Shown here piece by piece: positions 33,901 to 45,113 of a stretch of DNA of 64,000 nt. This DNA is from Azorinus chamasolen (Eukaryota > Mollusca > Bivalvia > Cardiida > Solecurtidae). The notes under the pieces are model-generated. The model saw only the letters and a program-made list of their open reading frames with translations, did no database searches and was not told the origin of the DNA. The translations under genes and the position numbers were made by a program. How positions within the stretch are numbered: position 1 is the first letter of the stretch; each line of letters begins with the position of its first letter. Location: positions 17,571,743 to 17,635,742 of the forward strand of contig OY755240.1 of assembly GCA_963576725.1 (NCBI GenBank), in the 5' to 3' direction.

Positions 33901-36900
33901 GAGAACTTAAATGTTATATACTAACAACGCAGTTATCGCAAATGTTCTATCAGCTAGTGTCATTCTTAGTTTCACGTATTACATGTATACATATCTTTTA
34001 TTCAACATTAAACGTACATAGTCGTTTATAGTTTACATTCAATAAACAGAGTGGTGAAGTACACCGTAGTGAAAAACGGTCTCATCGGTTAACAGAGAAG
34101 TTCTTGCATATGAAAATTTACAACAGTAACAATTGAGAGTGAATCCATTATATATATACATATAGTTGTTATTAACAATCTGCTATTTGACAAACAATAA
34201 TGATAGAAGTCTTAAGCATTAGTTTCATGCATTCTAATATCGGTTGTTATCATATATAAAAAAATAAGCATGATATATTTATCTAAGGAAGTTATATATC
34301 TGATACAGACCACTATTGTTTTATAAATCGTTGTTTTGATATGTGTTTAGTTAAAACTGCTAATTTCTGTGATATAATGTTCCCTTTGTTAAAATGCAAA
34401 ATAAATATATTTCGATATATTGAGGAGGGTTTTCGTGGATTTCGTCATCATGAGATTGTCAAATTTGTTGAGATTTGGCCATCTACAGTAATATCGCTTG
34501 AGGTATTTTTCTCTTATTTCTTTAAATCTTGGGCAAACTAATAGAAAGTGATATTCTGATTCTATGACGTCTAAACTGAATAGTGTGCATTTTCTGACGT
34601 CACGTGGTATGTTTTGGTAGCGCCCGGTTTCTATTGCGAGTTTGTGAGACGATAGTCGAAATTTAATAAGCGTAATTCTGTACTTGTTATTTCTTATGCA
34701 ATTAAGGTATTTTTTTTGCTTTAGTTCGTGTTTATATCTGCAATATGATTCTAGTCTTGTGGAGTTATTTATGTTGACATACCATGTTTGTTTGTATAAA
34801 TCTTTTATTCTCGTCTGTATTGTTGTGATGTTTGTTTCATCGGTTAGCTGATTTAACCATATATAGGACAATCCTAAGTTATCGAGCATAATTTTTACCT
34901 GCATGGCCCAGTTACCGCGAGTATGTGTATTGTTATCAGTGTCATTTTTTAGCATTAATATACCTGTTTAAGTAAAGTGTCATCATTCATTTGTAGGAGT
35001 CGTGACCAGTATTTGATTACGTTTAGTTTTCGGATTATCTGTAAAGGGAGTCTACCTAGTTCGCCATATAGCCCTGTCATATTTGTTGATTTTTTAACAC
35101 ATAGTATTCGTCTACAGAATTTATTATGTGTAATTTCTATTTCTTTTCCTTCGTGCATGCCCATACTTGAGATCCATAGTGTAAAACAGGTGTGACCAAG
35201 GTGTCGAAAAGATTACAATTTTCTGATATTGGTATATTTATTTCATTAAAAATACAAAATAAATTATGCATGGAGAATGATACATGCTGGGCTAGTAGTT
35301 TCTGTGTTTTGTACCAGCTACCGTTTTTATGAAAATATATTCCCAGGTATTTAAAGGCTGGTATGTTTTCTAGGATACTAGTGTCCATTGTAAATTGGAC
35401 TGTAGTCGGCCTGCCTCTCACAATTATCATAATTTTGGTTTTGGCATTATACAGTAAACCTTCGATTATTTAGTATAGAATAATCTTGACCCTATTAGGC
35501 AGGATTGGTGTCTGCTTAATATTTTGCTGTAGTTGTTACTGTGGTTTTTATGCGGAGGTCGTGTCGGTAGCGAGACTTGTTGACCCAAGCGTCATGCTTT
35601 CGGTATCGGGTCGTTTGGGCCAATACACGGTCTTGGTTGCAGGACGATTTGGCTGCCGGACCATTTTGAATCAGTGATTATTTGGGTAGCGGTCCCTTTT
35701 TGCCCCGTATATGTCTTGGTAGCAGGCCGCCTTGACCGTTTAGAAGTGGGCCGTTGTACTCGTTGACCGTATTATTAGAGGATCGTTTTTCACCCAGGGA
35801 CCGTTTTATACATGATCGTGTTAACTCAAGGAACGCATTGGTACATGTGTAGCAATCCGTTTTGACTCACATGAAGTAAAATTAATGTATTGATAGTGAG
35901 TTTTATCTCAAGCACAATAATGTTAGCAAGCCGTTTTGATGCACGGGCCGTATTGAACACCGGCCGTATTGCCTCTTTTAGGATATTGGTTCACGTAACT
36001 GACCGTTTTGATTCAGGGGTCGTATTGGACACATGTCATTTTGGCTCTGGGAGGATATTGGTTCATGCTGCTGGCCGTTTTATTTAGGGTCGTATTGGCA
36101 GAGGGTCGGTTTGACTCTGATTTGTCCTTTTAATTCAGAATCGTATTGGTCACTGACCGTGTTTATTCGTGTTGGCAACGGCTGGCCACATTCACCCAGG
36201 ATCGGCGGGTTGCGGGGAGGGGTGCGTAAAGACTTCCTGTTTTGAATTATAGGGTGTATTTACTGGCTGGTTTCACATAGGGGACGTAATGGTTGGAGTT
36301 CTGAATCAGGGATTTGGGCCTATCAATCGCGGTCCTCTTAACAAAGAAAAAAGGCGTATTTCTGCATAAAACAGCATGTTTTAATCACATATTTTAGGTA
36401 CTCAGAATATCGTAGACGTTTGTAAACAGACTGGTGTTAAGCGCCTGATCTACTGCAGCACCATGGACGTAGTGATCGGCAAAGACAACATCTACAACGG
36501 AACAGAGAAAATTCCACTTCCGGGGAAGACATTGTTCGAACCCTACGGTGCCACAAAATCAAAGGCCGAGCAAACTACTCTTTCTGCAAATGGTACGTAA
36601 CACATTCCATCCTAGTGATGCATTTTGGCGCCTCTGTAAAAGTCACATTTGAAACCATTGTGATAAATAGAGCATTTACTATATAAGAGCAAACGCTCTA
36701 TTTATCACATTCATTTCAAAACTGCACAATTCTAAAAATTCTCCTTTTCTATAGTTAATGCTGCTTTTCGGTAGATTTATTGGAAGAGGTTGTGTCTAAA
36801 TATAGTCTAGTAGGGAATAAGTTAACCATTGTGTTCTCTCTTAATTTAGTTAGAGTTATGTACCTTTCCATTAGCTCTTGTCCTGGATATCCTCGACCTT

Positions 36901-38652
36901 AGTAGCATTTGGATAAAGGTCATGATCTGATGAGATGTCGAGTAACTCGACACCATGTCAAGTATTCCTAAACAGCTGCATCGAATGAATAGGGTCCAAT
37001 GCTATTACATGTATACTGAAGTATCTGATTGATAACATATTTTGTAACATCGGAGCCAGATGTCACAAATTGAATTAGATCCAAATTTAGGCTGACATTC
37101 TTTTTCCACAGCGGAATAAGATGTAAGAAACTACATAGGAACAAATGCTATATTTGTCACAATGGTTTCAGAACTACAGTGTTAGTTTTTAAAATTATGA
37201 TTTTCCTTTCCTCTAGTAAATGCTCCTTTTCTGTAGATTATTCGAAGAGATTGGATCCAAAATAGTTTAGGAGGGAATGTGTTAAATGCTAAATGTAAAA
37301 ATAAATATAAAAGAGTATAGTAAAATATTTCGGACGACTATTCAGCCTGGGATCTGAGATAAAAGTATGTTTGGTTTGGTTTTGATTCCAATGCTTTTGC
37401 TTTATTTAATCTGGAGGTCACAGCTTTAGTTCAACGACATATATATTCCGATGTAAAACTAAATAATGTTCTCAAACACGTTTGCGTGGTTTCCAGCTAC
37501 TATTTCTCCATCTTCTAAGAAAGCTGGGTTCAAAGTTAAGGTCTGTGGTCATTTTTAACAATGACAAATACATTGGAAGTCTAAGAATGTTAAGGGTTTA
37601 ACCCATTACCTCATATGCTATTTTTAGATACAACCGCTTTGAATGAATCTACCGAAAAGGAGCATTAACAAAAGAAAAGGACATATTTAGAATTTTGTAG
37701 TTTGAAACCATTGTGATAAATAGAGCATTTGCTCCTATAGGAGCAAATGCTCTATTTATCACAATGGTTTCACAAAGTGACTTTTACAGAGTCGTCAAAA
37801 GTTGTCAATATGAGGGAATGGGTTAAAGTCCAGTATTTGCCGCAACAATTATTCTTAATCATCCCTCCGAATAATTCTAAGACATATGCAAATATATATG
37901 TAGACAAGTTGCATTACCGGGAGAATGACACTTTGAAGTTTCAAAGTGGCATTGTCAATATAGTATGAGAGTACAATGCAGACCCTGACCATAGGACTCT
38001 TCTAGGATCCATCTGATCTGGGACTACACGGTTATATATAAGTACACTCGTTTCCAACATTCAAAGGGGCAATTGAAATGTTTTTGGTCTCGTTTTAGAT
38101 TCAAGTCTCACTACGTTGTCTATACGTCCGGCCGTTATGTACGGCGAACAGGACTACGCGTACCTTGGACGGGCTCTCAGGGTCGCTAGACGCTTTGGCA
38201 GATACTTCCGGTTTGGCTGTAAAAACGGCAAGGTGATGCACGTGTATGTGGGTAACGTAGCATGGTGTTTTGTATGTGCAGAAAACGTATTAAACAAAGA
38301 CCCAACACAAGCAAAACGAGTTGGAGGCCACGCCTTTTTCGTCGGGGACGAAACGCCGCAGAAAAACATGTTTGATTTTCACGACATTTTCTTCAGAGCG
38401 ATCGGATTCAAACCGTTTCCGGCCATTCCCTGTTGGTTGGTTATCCTGAGTTTGTACATAGTCTATGCTATACTGAGTCTAATCTCACCAGTGCTCCGCC
38501 TCAATGTCAACGTTAGCCCCTCCCCCTTCCAGATGATGACCCGTGTTCATATGTTTAGCTACGAAAAAGCACAGACATTGCTCAATTACAAACCGCTATA
38601 TACCTTCGAGGAGGCCAAATCTAGATCTATCATGTTCCTCTCCACTCATTGA
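30773..38652 (+). CDS. HSD3B-like: 3-beta-hydroxysteroid dehydrogenase/isomerase-type SDR, four coding exons
   Basis: Joining 30773-30920, 33297-33491, 36398-36592 and 38099-38652 gives 1092 bp, a 363-residue protein. The family makes the C3 alcohol of sterols a ketone with NAD+ and, in vertebrates, shifts the double bond; it is usually bound to ER or mitochondrial membranes. Visible features: VLVTGGAGFLG (Rossmann GxxGxxG, G14-G17-G20), EIRVLDR (end of beta-2), a Ser in YCST (S135), and the catalytic pair Y164-K168 in YGATK. YVGNVAW and the C-terminal YEKAQTLLNYKPLYTFEEAK are hallmark blocks of the 3-beta-HSD family. A hydrophobic segment (WLVILSLYIVYAILSLI) fits the membrane anchor. Human enzymes have about 372 residues, so it is full length. 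All three introns are phase 1. An AG at 30764-30765 after a T-rich tract suggests a non-coding 5' exon. The exact substrate is unknown; related sterol decarboxylating enzymes (NSDHL-type) are an alternative. Confidence 0.9.
31235..31460. repeat. GACA repeat followed by an ATACTTTATTC motif
   Basis: A short (GACA)n run then ATATACTTTATTC. This arrangement is common at the 3' end of invertebrate retroposons; assignment is tentative. It lies in SDR intron 1. Confidence 0.4.
31714..31957. mobile_element. Family B MITE, CCCTTTACTCCA end type
   Basis: GTAA and TTAC flanks in place of TTAA, ends CCCTTTACTCCACTGATATT and ACGGAGTAAAGGG. Arms GCAAACAAAGCAGATCCTGA and core CCTATAGGT, partly degraded. 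In SDR intron 1. Confidence 0.75.
32071..32137. mobile_element. Family B-like hairpin with a CGCATAATGCG centre
   Basis: GCAAACAGTGTAGACTCTGA and its near complement surround CATCGCATAATGCGACG, a different core from the CTCC-GGAG type. Confidence 0.8.
32298..32539. mobile_element. Family A hairpin MITE, 242 bp, in SDR intron 1
   Basis: TTTA and TTAA flanks, CCCTTCGCTTGC and AACGAAGGG ends. Core GCTACTGTAGGAGC, one arm mutated. Confidence 0.9.
33060..33220. repeat. Tandem duplication, about 75 bp, just before SDR exon 2
   Basis: ATTGTCGTAATATTTGAA and GGTAACAATAATCATTTCTG then GACCGTTCA occur twice. Lies within 240 bp of the exon 2 acceptor. Confidence 0.8.
33297..33491 (+). CDS. SDR gene, coding exon 2
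   Basis: Acceptor GCTGATGCAG, donor G|GTGAGC. Encodes QFTGSILDMALVREAC and VLHVASLIDTS, matching the GDILD and HTACIID blocks of the family. A second in-frame acceptor at 33271-33272 would add eight residues; the later site fits the family length better. Confidence 0.85.
33656..33860. mobile_element. Family E hairpin MITE, in SDR intron 2
   Basis: AAGTAAAACCCCGCTAATGC left end, GCATTAGAGGGATTCTACTG right end, TA flanks. The core has an extra ATAATAG in front of AGGAGC. Confidence 0.82.
34395..35455 (-). pseudogene. 5'-truncated LINE-type retrotransposon, C-terminal part of the RT ORF, in SDR intron 2
   Basis: Three minus-strand open pieces follow in order with two frame breaks. 35140-35450 gives NIPAFKYLGIYFHKNGSW and VTPVLHYGSQVWA. 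34957-35160 gives HNKFCRRILCVKKSTNMTGL, YGELGRLPL and KYWSRLLQM. 34392-34955 gives GLSYIWLNQ and FLLVCPRFKEIREKYL. These are the downstream parts of a non-LTR retrotransposon RT ORF (post-thumb region and C-terminal domain); the catalytic palm is absent. Frame breaks lie near 35150 and 34955. The exact clade cannot be fixed from this part. Confidence 0.8.
35560..36200. repeat. Degenerate tandem repeat of GACCGTTTTGA / GGTCGTATTGG words
   Basis: Words of the type GGCCGTTTTGACTC and GGGTCGTATTGGACAC recur at irregular 35-45 bp spacing. In SDR intron 2, upstream of exon 3. Confidence 0.65.
36398..36592 (+). CDS. SDR gene, coding exon 3
   Basis: Acceptor ATATTTTAG, donor G|GTACGTAA. Encodes GTQNIVDVCKQTGVKRLIYC and the catalytic YGATK. 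The family C MITE begins nine bases into the following intron. Confidence 0.88.
36601..36821. mobile_element. Family C hairpin MITE, 221 bp, abutting the SDR exon 3 donor
   Basis: Left flank GTAA (36597-36600) is part of the donor GTACGTAA; right flank TTAA. Hairpin AAACCATTGTGATAAATAGA, core degraded to ATTTACTATATAAGAGCAAA. Confidence 0.85.
37128..37285. mobile_element. Family C MITE, right part, one arm lost
   Basis: Starts at the hairpin centre (ATAGGAACAAATGCTATATT) and runs to AGGAGGGAATGTGTTAA. Confidence 0.75.
37602..37822. mobile_element. Family C hairpin MITE, 221 bp, in SDR intron 3
   Basis: TTAA on both sides (37598-37601, 37823-37826), CCCATTACCTCATATG and GAGGGAATGGG ends. Perfect core TTGCTCCTATAGGAGCAA. 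Confidence 0.92.
38099..38652 (+). CDS. SDR gene, last coding exon
   Basis: Acceptor TCTCGTTTTAG, stop TGA at 38650-38652. Encodes LSIRPAVMYGE, YVGNVAW, the hydrophobic segment and the KPLY block. Confidence 0.92.
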
Positions 38653-38739
38653 CCCCATTCATTGAAAATATAGCCCGGAAGAAAAGGAGATGGGAAGAAA
38701 TGTACGGTCTTTTCAGGATTAGAACTGTTTTATAACATC

Positions 38740-39065
38740 AAATATCAATGCAAATGGAAGAAAACTAGTTTTTAAACGATATTTACTGTTAAGACTATTT
38801 TGCTCTGCTCGTTTAAATGTTAATTGACAACGACGGAATTGGTACATGTACCAACAACAAAATTGAATGACGAAACCGGTTACAACAACGGAAATTAACG
38901 ACATAATTGGTTACAACGAATATGAACGACACAATTTGTCACAACGACGCATTTGAACAACGATATTTTACAAAAAAAACGAAATTTGACGAAAATATGA
39001 CCACAACAACGGAGGTAAATGACGATTTTGTCATAACGACGACATTTGTCTGCACGTAAGGAAAC
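38740..39065. repeat. Degenerate ACAACGACG-type repeat downstream of the SDR gene
   Basis: Words such as GGTTACAACAACGGAAATTA, ACGACATAATTGGTTACAAC and CACAACGACGCATTTGAAC recur at about 30-bp spacing. Confidence 0.6.
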
Positions 39066-39181
39066 GATACAGTCAAACCTCGATATAATGAACACAACGA
39101 GATGTCTACGTCTGGATAGCGTATATGCAGGCGGTAGTTTGGTCGTTTCCCTGAACCCTTTCAACTTTTTTTTTAAAAATC

Positions 39182-39254
39182 CTTTGCAAACAGAGTAGAC
39201 CCAGATCAGACGGCTCCTGCAGGAGCCGTCTGATCTGTGTCTACTCTGTTTGTT
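39182..39254. mobile_element. Family B hairpin with the TGCA core
   Basis: CAGAGTAGACCCAGATCAGA, core CGGCTCCTGCAGGAGCCG, then the complementary arm; nearly perfect. Confidence 0.9.
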
Positions 39255-39335
39255 TGGAAAATGGTAATAAATCTAACAATAGTTCATTCTAATACTAAAA
39301 TAATTAACTATATTTAATGCCTTTGCAAACGATAT

Positions 39336-39628
39336 ATCCGATATGTGATACATCTGCCAGTGATCTATCTGATGTGTGATACATCTGTCAGTGATATATC
39401 TGATGTGTGATACATCTGTCAGTGATCTATCTGATATGTGATACATCTGTCAGTGATCTATCTGATATGTGATACATCTGTCAGTGATATATCTGATGTG
39501 TGATACATCTGTCAGTGATCTATCTGATATGTGATACATCTGTCAGTGATCTATCTGATATGTGATACATCTGTCAGTGATATATCTGATGTGTGATACA
39601 TCTGTCAGTGATATATCTGATGTGTATC
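39336..39628. repeat. Minisatellite, 31-bp unit
   Basis: About nine copies of a 31-bp unit containing GATGTGTGATACATCTGTCA and GTGATATATCT. The array resumes at 40764, after an inserted element. Confidence 0.93.
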
Positions 39629-40760
39629 AAAGACCGGCGGTGACATTTCCATTTCAATATTTCACACAAAGCAATTCATGATTTCACGATTTCACAATTT
39701 CACGATTTCACGATTTCACGATTTCACTTCAAAATTTCACGATTTCACAATTTCACGATTTCACGATTTCACTTCAAAATTTCATAATTTCATAATTTCA
39801 CGATTTCACATCAAAATTTCTCGACTTCACGATTTCACAATTTCACGATTTCACTTCAAAATTTCACGATTTCACAATTTCACGATTTCACAATATTACG
39901 ATTTCACTTCAAAATTTCACAATTTCACAATTTCACGATTTCACGATTTCACGATTTCACGATTTCACAATTTCACGATTTCACGATTTCACTTCAAAAT
40001 TCTACGATTTCATAATTTCACGATTTCACAATTTCACGATTTCATGACTTCAATTTGTCCATTTGAATTGTTATGACGTCATCAAAACGCACATGTTGAA
40101 GTAAAAGCCACGATGAAAGAAACGGCGGATAACTATGACAATCTTCCCTTCCAGAACTGTAGGGCCGAGGGCCTTCATATTTTGTAACGTGTGCTCATGG
40201 TCCACCATCAATATTGTTTAACCCTTTCCTGCATGAATATTCATGCATGAGAATTGCCAATCATGTGTTTATTATGTTAAATCATTGTCTTATGTTTGTA
40301 TGACACTGTATTGGAGGAGAATTTAATTAATAATAAACTGTAAGAAATAATGACATCATGGATTTTAAATAAGATTAAATCCTATAGGAGTCGTCTGATC
40401 TGGGTCTGCTCTGTTTGCAAAGGCGTAGAAAGATGTATTTATGGATCAACAATCGCCATCCTGTTTGCAAAGACGTAGAAAGGTGTATTTATGGATCTCA
40501 AATCGCCATCCTGATTTCACTGGTGAGAGCCATTCTGTTGCCTTAATGACGTCAAGCGTGTCACGTGACTACAATATTTTATACGAGGTTGAAATTGTGA
40601 AATCGAGAAATTGTGAAGTCGTGAAATCGAGAAATTGTGAAATCGTGAAATGTTGAAGTAAAATCATGAAATCGTGAAATCATGAAATTGTGAAATCGTG
40701 AAATCATGAATTCTACTGTGGGAAATATTGAAGTGGAAATGTCACCACCGGCCTTTCGTA
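39629..40760. mobile_element. Fold-back element of about 1.13 kb inserted in the minisatellite
   Basis: The left end ACCGGCGGTGACATTTCCAT continuing TTCAATATTTC is inverted at the right (GGAAATGTCACCACCGGC, preceded by GAAATATTGAAGT). Subterminal arms are arrays of TTTCACGAT/TTTCACAAT (39676-40050) and, inverted, ATTGTGAAATCGTGAAAT (40590-40710). The middle contains family B debris and a 57-bp tandem duplication ending AATCGCCATCCTG. No transposase is seen. The same minisatellite lies on both sides. Confidence 0.78.
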
Positions 40761-40763
40761 GAT

Positions 40764-42410
40764 GTGTGATACATGTGCATCTGTCAGTGATATATCTGAT
40801 GAGTGATACATATATCTAGTGATACATCTGGTCAATGAAACACCTATCACGTGCTACAACTACCCAGAAATACATCTGTTCAATGATATAGCTGATGATA
40901 CATCTATTTTGTGATACATATGCTCAGTGATACATCTATCCTGTGATAAATATACCCAGTGATTCATATATTCAGTGATACGTCCGATCAGTGATACATT
41001 CGGCCAGTAATACATCTTATCAGTAATACATCTAATTAGTCATACATCAGGGCTCATATTCAAGAAGCTCCTTAGGAATAGTTTAACTTTGGGACAACTT
41101 AAGGAGACATTTTCTGTCTACACTTATAACAAAACTATTTAGTAAAACTTTTTACAATGACTTCTAGGATATTTTTTAAGTATATAATTTATATACAGCT
41201 TTACTTGTATTGGTTTTATAAGATTAACCCTTTCGCTGCCAATGCCGGATCTGTGATTACCTATGCAAACAGTTTGGATCCAGATGAGACGCCGAGTAAC
41301 TCGGCGTCTCATCAGGATCCACACTGTTTGTTAATGTGACTATGTTTTGGAAACAAAAATGAAAAATCAAAAGAATGAAAATTTGTAGCAGACGACAAAG
41401 TTAGCAGACGACAGAGTTTGGCAGCGAAAGGGTTAAAGAATATTCAAGATTTTCTCCAGTTTCTTCTTAGGAGCCTTATGAGTATTTGAGTCCAGCTGAT
41501 CAATAATACATCTACATATAATTTCATTTATTCAGTGATACATCTTTTCAATGAAACATTTGATCAGTGATACATCTGATCAGTGATGCAACTGATCAGT
41601 GATACATATAATTCAACGATACATCTTCATAGCTACATCTACCCAGTAATACACTTATCCAATGATACATCTATTGGGTGCTGTATCTATTCATTGATAC
41701 AACTTTTCAGTGGTACATCTATTCAGGGATACAACTATTCAGTGACGCATCTATTCAGTTATACATCTATTGAGCAGTGTATCTATCCATTGAAACATAT
41801 ACTCAGTGATATATCTCTTCAGTGATACATCTTCCAAGTAATACAGTGATGCATATATCTTTTTCAGTTATGCCTCTATCTAGCGATACATCTAGTGAGT
41901 GTAGTATGTATTCATATGTCTATTCAGTGATACATCTATTGGGTGTTGTATCTACTCATTGTCACATCTATTCATTGATATGTCTATTCAGTGAAACATC
42001 TGTTGTGTGGTGTATTTATTCATTGATACAACTATTTATTGATACAGGTATTCGGTGATAGATCAGTATATCCGGTGATACATCTATTCAGTAATATATT
42101 CATTCAGTGATGCATCTATTCAGTGGTGTATCTATTCAGTGATACATCTATTGAGTGTTGTATCTATTCATTGTTACATCTATTCATTGATATGTCTATT
42201 CAGTGATACACCTATTGGACGGTGTATCTATTCATTGATACATCTATTCATTGATACGTGTATTCAGAGACAGATCAGTATATCCAGTGATACGTCTATT
42301 CAGTAATATATTCATTTAGTGATGCATCTATTCAGTAGTGCTTCAAATTAGTGTTACATGTTTTCAGTGATACATATATTCAGTGATACATTCACCGAGT
42401 GATATTGTCC
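40764..42410. repeat. Diverged satellite of CAGTGATACATCTATT-type units
   Basis: Continues the 31-bp array with shorter irregular units (ATTCAGTGATACATCTATTC). It is interrupted at 41050-41490 by unrelated DNA carrying a family D MITE. Open frames rich in S, Y and H are not coding. Confidence 0.8.
41228..41432. mobile_element. Family D hairpin MITE, CCCTTTCGCTGCC end type
   Basis: TTAA on both sides, ends CCCTTTCGCTGCCAA and TTGGCAGCGAAAGGG. Hairpin arms GTTTGGATCCAGATGAGACG and its near complement, core CCGAGTAACTCGG. Confidence 0.92.
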
Positions 42411-42696
42411 GAACTTACCTAGTTTACGATATTTACGAAAGATGATGATGTTACATGTATCTATACGTTTATTTCTATCAATTACACTGTAATCTTAATA
42501 TATCGTACTCTCATAGCTCGAACTTCGAAATAGCAATTAAATGGCAGTTACAATAAATGATAAAAGTTCAACCCTTTCCATCACGGCATATATCTAAACA
42601 GATAATCATGCGTCAGCTTGATGCTGTCGAAAGAAAGTAATATTGAACTCTCCTAACTCAGTTTTCAGTATTACATATACTATCGACCTGTATTAA

Positions 42697-42928
42697 CACA
42701 TTCCCTGATATTGTCGACTTTTGACGATTCTGTAAAAGTCACTTTGTTAAACCATTGTGATACATGTAAATAGAGCATTTGCTCCTATACATGTAGGAGC
42801 AAATGCTCTATTTATGACAATGGTTTCAAACTACACAAATTTAAATTTTTCCTATTTTCTAGTTAATGCTCCTTTTCGGTAGATTTATTCAAAGAGATTG
42901 TGTCTAAAAATAGACTATGAGGAATGGG
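42697..42928. mobile_element. Family C hairpin MITE with ATGT insertions
   Basis: TTAA on both sides. In the hairpin, ACATGTAAATAGAG and CTATACATGTAGGAGC carry extra ACATGT-type bases. Confidence 0.88.
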
Positions 42929-42934
42929 TTAAGC

Positions 42935-43530
42935 TGTCACATCGAACTGCCAAGTTCGTTATACGCTGATTCGAAATCCCCTTTATCTCGAAGTATTTTT
43001 TATCATTCCTGAAAGGCCGATATATCGAGTTTTTATGGTATATTTATTTGTTGATGTTTGAATGTTTATTACATACATATATTAGAAATATTGAATAAAA
43101 CAAATTATATTAGTAAAAGCTTTATATATGCAGTTTGCCCTTGGTAATAATCCTCGTATGTCTGCCTGTACGTTCAGGGGTCTGTATTATCCAATTATCT
43201 GAGGCAAAAGACGAGTGCCCCTATCCCCAATTTTCAGGGTGGAAAAGCCCACCAGTGTTTAACGAAAATGTCCCAGGTTTAAAATCTGCTAGCAGATTTT
43301 AAATGGCAACCAGTACAGACACTGCTCAGAGTGCTCCTCTAGAGACACTCAGATTTGGGTCTACACATTTTGCAAATGGCGATGCATGTGTGTCCAAGAA
43401 TGAATGATTACACAAACAGTTGGACTTCGATATCTCGAACGTCAAGGGACCTTACAAATTAGTTCGAATAATAGAAGTTGGAGTCATACAATTTTTTTCT
43501 AAGCTATGCATTTCTTTTTAAGTTCACAGA
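42935..43530. other. No gene seen
   Basis: Contains a weak family B arm pair at about 43310-43378 (CAGTACAGACACTGCTCAGA then GTGCTCCTCTAGAGACAC). Confidence 0.45.
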
Positions 43531-43538
43531 TAAATATA

Positions 43539-43908
43539 CAGTACAACGTCTCTATAACGGCCACTAAATTGTGTTAATTAGTTGGTATTTAGTGCAGGTG
43601 GATGAATAAAGCAGGGTGAAAGTAAAACAGAACGCTGCTATAGGAGCGTTCTGATTTACTTTCATCCTGCTATCTCCTTTCTATTTCTCTACTCTTTCTC
43701 TCTCCTTCTCTATATATATATACCACTTAATGAATAAACATTGTGTTGTCTTTATAAGCAGGTGGTTGCTTAATGCAGGACGAAAGTTATGCAAAAAAGC
43801 TTCTAGATGAGCTTTCTGTATAACCTTCGTCCTTCATTAAACTACCACCTGCCCCTGGCACCAAGAATTATATCCCTTTTTGGTGGTCGCATTAGAGGGG
43901 TTTTACTT
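43539..43908. mobile_element. Truncated family F MITE followed by a family E MITE
   Basis: 43539-43672 has family F CAGTACAACGTCTCTATAAC and its hairpin (GCTGCTATAGGAGC core), then loses its right end. 43755-43908 has family E hairpin and right end GGTCGCATTAGAGGGGTTTT. A CTCTTT-rich stretch joins them. Confidence 0.78.
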
Positions 43909-44255
43909 TATAACAACTATTGCAGTATGCATTAGAACGTAACGCCGTGATAAGCACTGACTCAGGACAAAACATAAAGATTTAATTTTCACAGTAGGAG
44001 CTTTCTTAAGCGAACACCAAAATGATGTTTACTAAAGTGCCTGCACGGCAGGTGGTAGCTTAATGCAGGTGGAAAGTAATGCGGAAAATTAATATAACAG
44101 CGTCCTGCATAACCTTTGACCCGTATTTTGCAACCGCATGATTGTTGGAATACCGATGTTCTATAAATGAATGGCCGCTTAGGACATTTTGTATTGTGGT
44201 TTCATTTCTTGTGACACATGCAGTCTGTTCCTATTATAATTCCCTTTTTATATAT

Positions 44256-44325
44256 CTGTAAACATAGTCGACCAAGATCAAACGGTCAGGGCAGCCGCTG
44301 TTTGACCAGGGTCTGCTCTGTTTGG
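44256..44325. mobile_element. Family B hairpin, diverged
   Basis: TAAACATAGTCGACCAAGAT and CAGGGTCTGCTCTGTTTGG around an altered core (CAGGGCAGCCGCTG). Confidence 0.6.
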
Positions 44326-44327
44326 TA

Positions 44328-44530
44328 CCGTAAAAATCTCTCTATAACGACCACTAAATTACATCAAGTATTTTGTGTAAAAAGGCAGGTGGATGCTTAA
44401 AGCAAGGTGAAAGTAAAACAGAACGCTCCTATGGGAGCGTTCTGTTTAACTTTAACATTGCTTTATGCAACCACCTGCCCAAAATACCAACTAATTTACA
44501 CAATTAAGTGGTCGCTAAGAGGTTTTACTG
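44328..44530. mobile_element. Family F hairpin MITE, 203 bp
   Basis: TA flanks, CCGTAAAAATCTCTCTATAA left end, AAGAGGTTTTACTG right end, core CGCTCCTATGGGAGCG. Confidence 0.88.
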
Positions 44531-44539
44531 TACGTCTAT

Positions 44540-45110
44540 TTAATCATATAGATCTGATTCTTCAGTTTCTATATTGACCAAAACGTCCTATTTTCATCTG
44601 CAATAATAGAACGTTCTAAATGATGTACATGATGTCATTATTCCTTCCATAGTGGGGCGTCTAGCTAATTACTTGTTGATGAAGGCCCCACAGACTCCCC
44701 GTGCACGGAACGCATTGTACTGTTTCCTGTACAATACGAACACCCGGTAGACTAAACGACCTACCGCAAGACAACTGAAGGCCTTTCAGAAAAGAAAAAA
44801 ACAACTAATAAACCAAAATAATACAGTGCAATCTTTCTGTCGTTTTTTGCATTAACACAGTCGACGTGTTGATCAGTTCGGGTCCCTTGGGACGTCTATT
44901 TTCAAACGTATCAAAGGCATCGAAACTATTTGTCGAAACAGTAAAACCCCTCTGAACTGGACGTCTACATAAGTACATGTAGCATTACCGGTCTGTAAGA
45001 CAAGTGGCAATTTTATATAGAATGGAAATCATTTAGAAATCTACCTTCGGAGATTCTTGCAAGACTGTGGTCACGTATTCACCCAATACTCCATAAATGC
45101 GCCTTTCTAT
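44540..45110. other. No gene seen
   Basis: About 44640-44830 is more GC-balanced than its surroundings (CCCCACAGACTCCCCGTGCA), but no frame gives a recognisable protein. Confidence 0.4.
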
Positions 45111-45113
45111 GTA

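Noticed and set aside
39678..40076. Open frame of repeated SRFHDFTI-type peptide
   Set aside because: It follows the TTTCACGAT repeat of a fold-back element arm.
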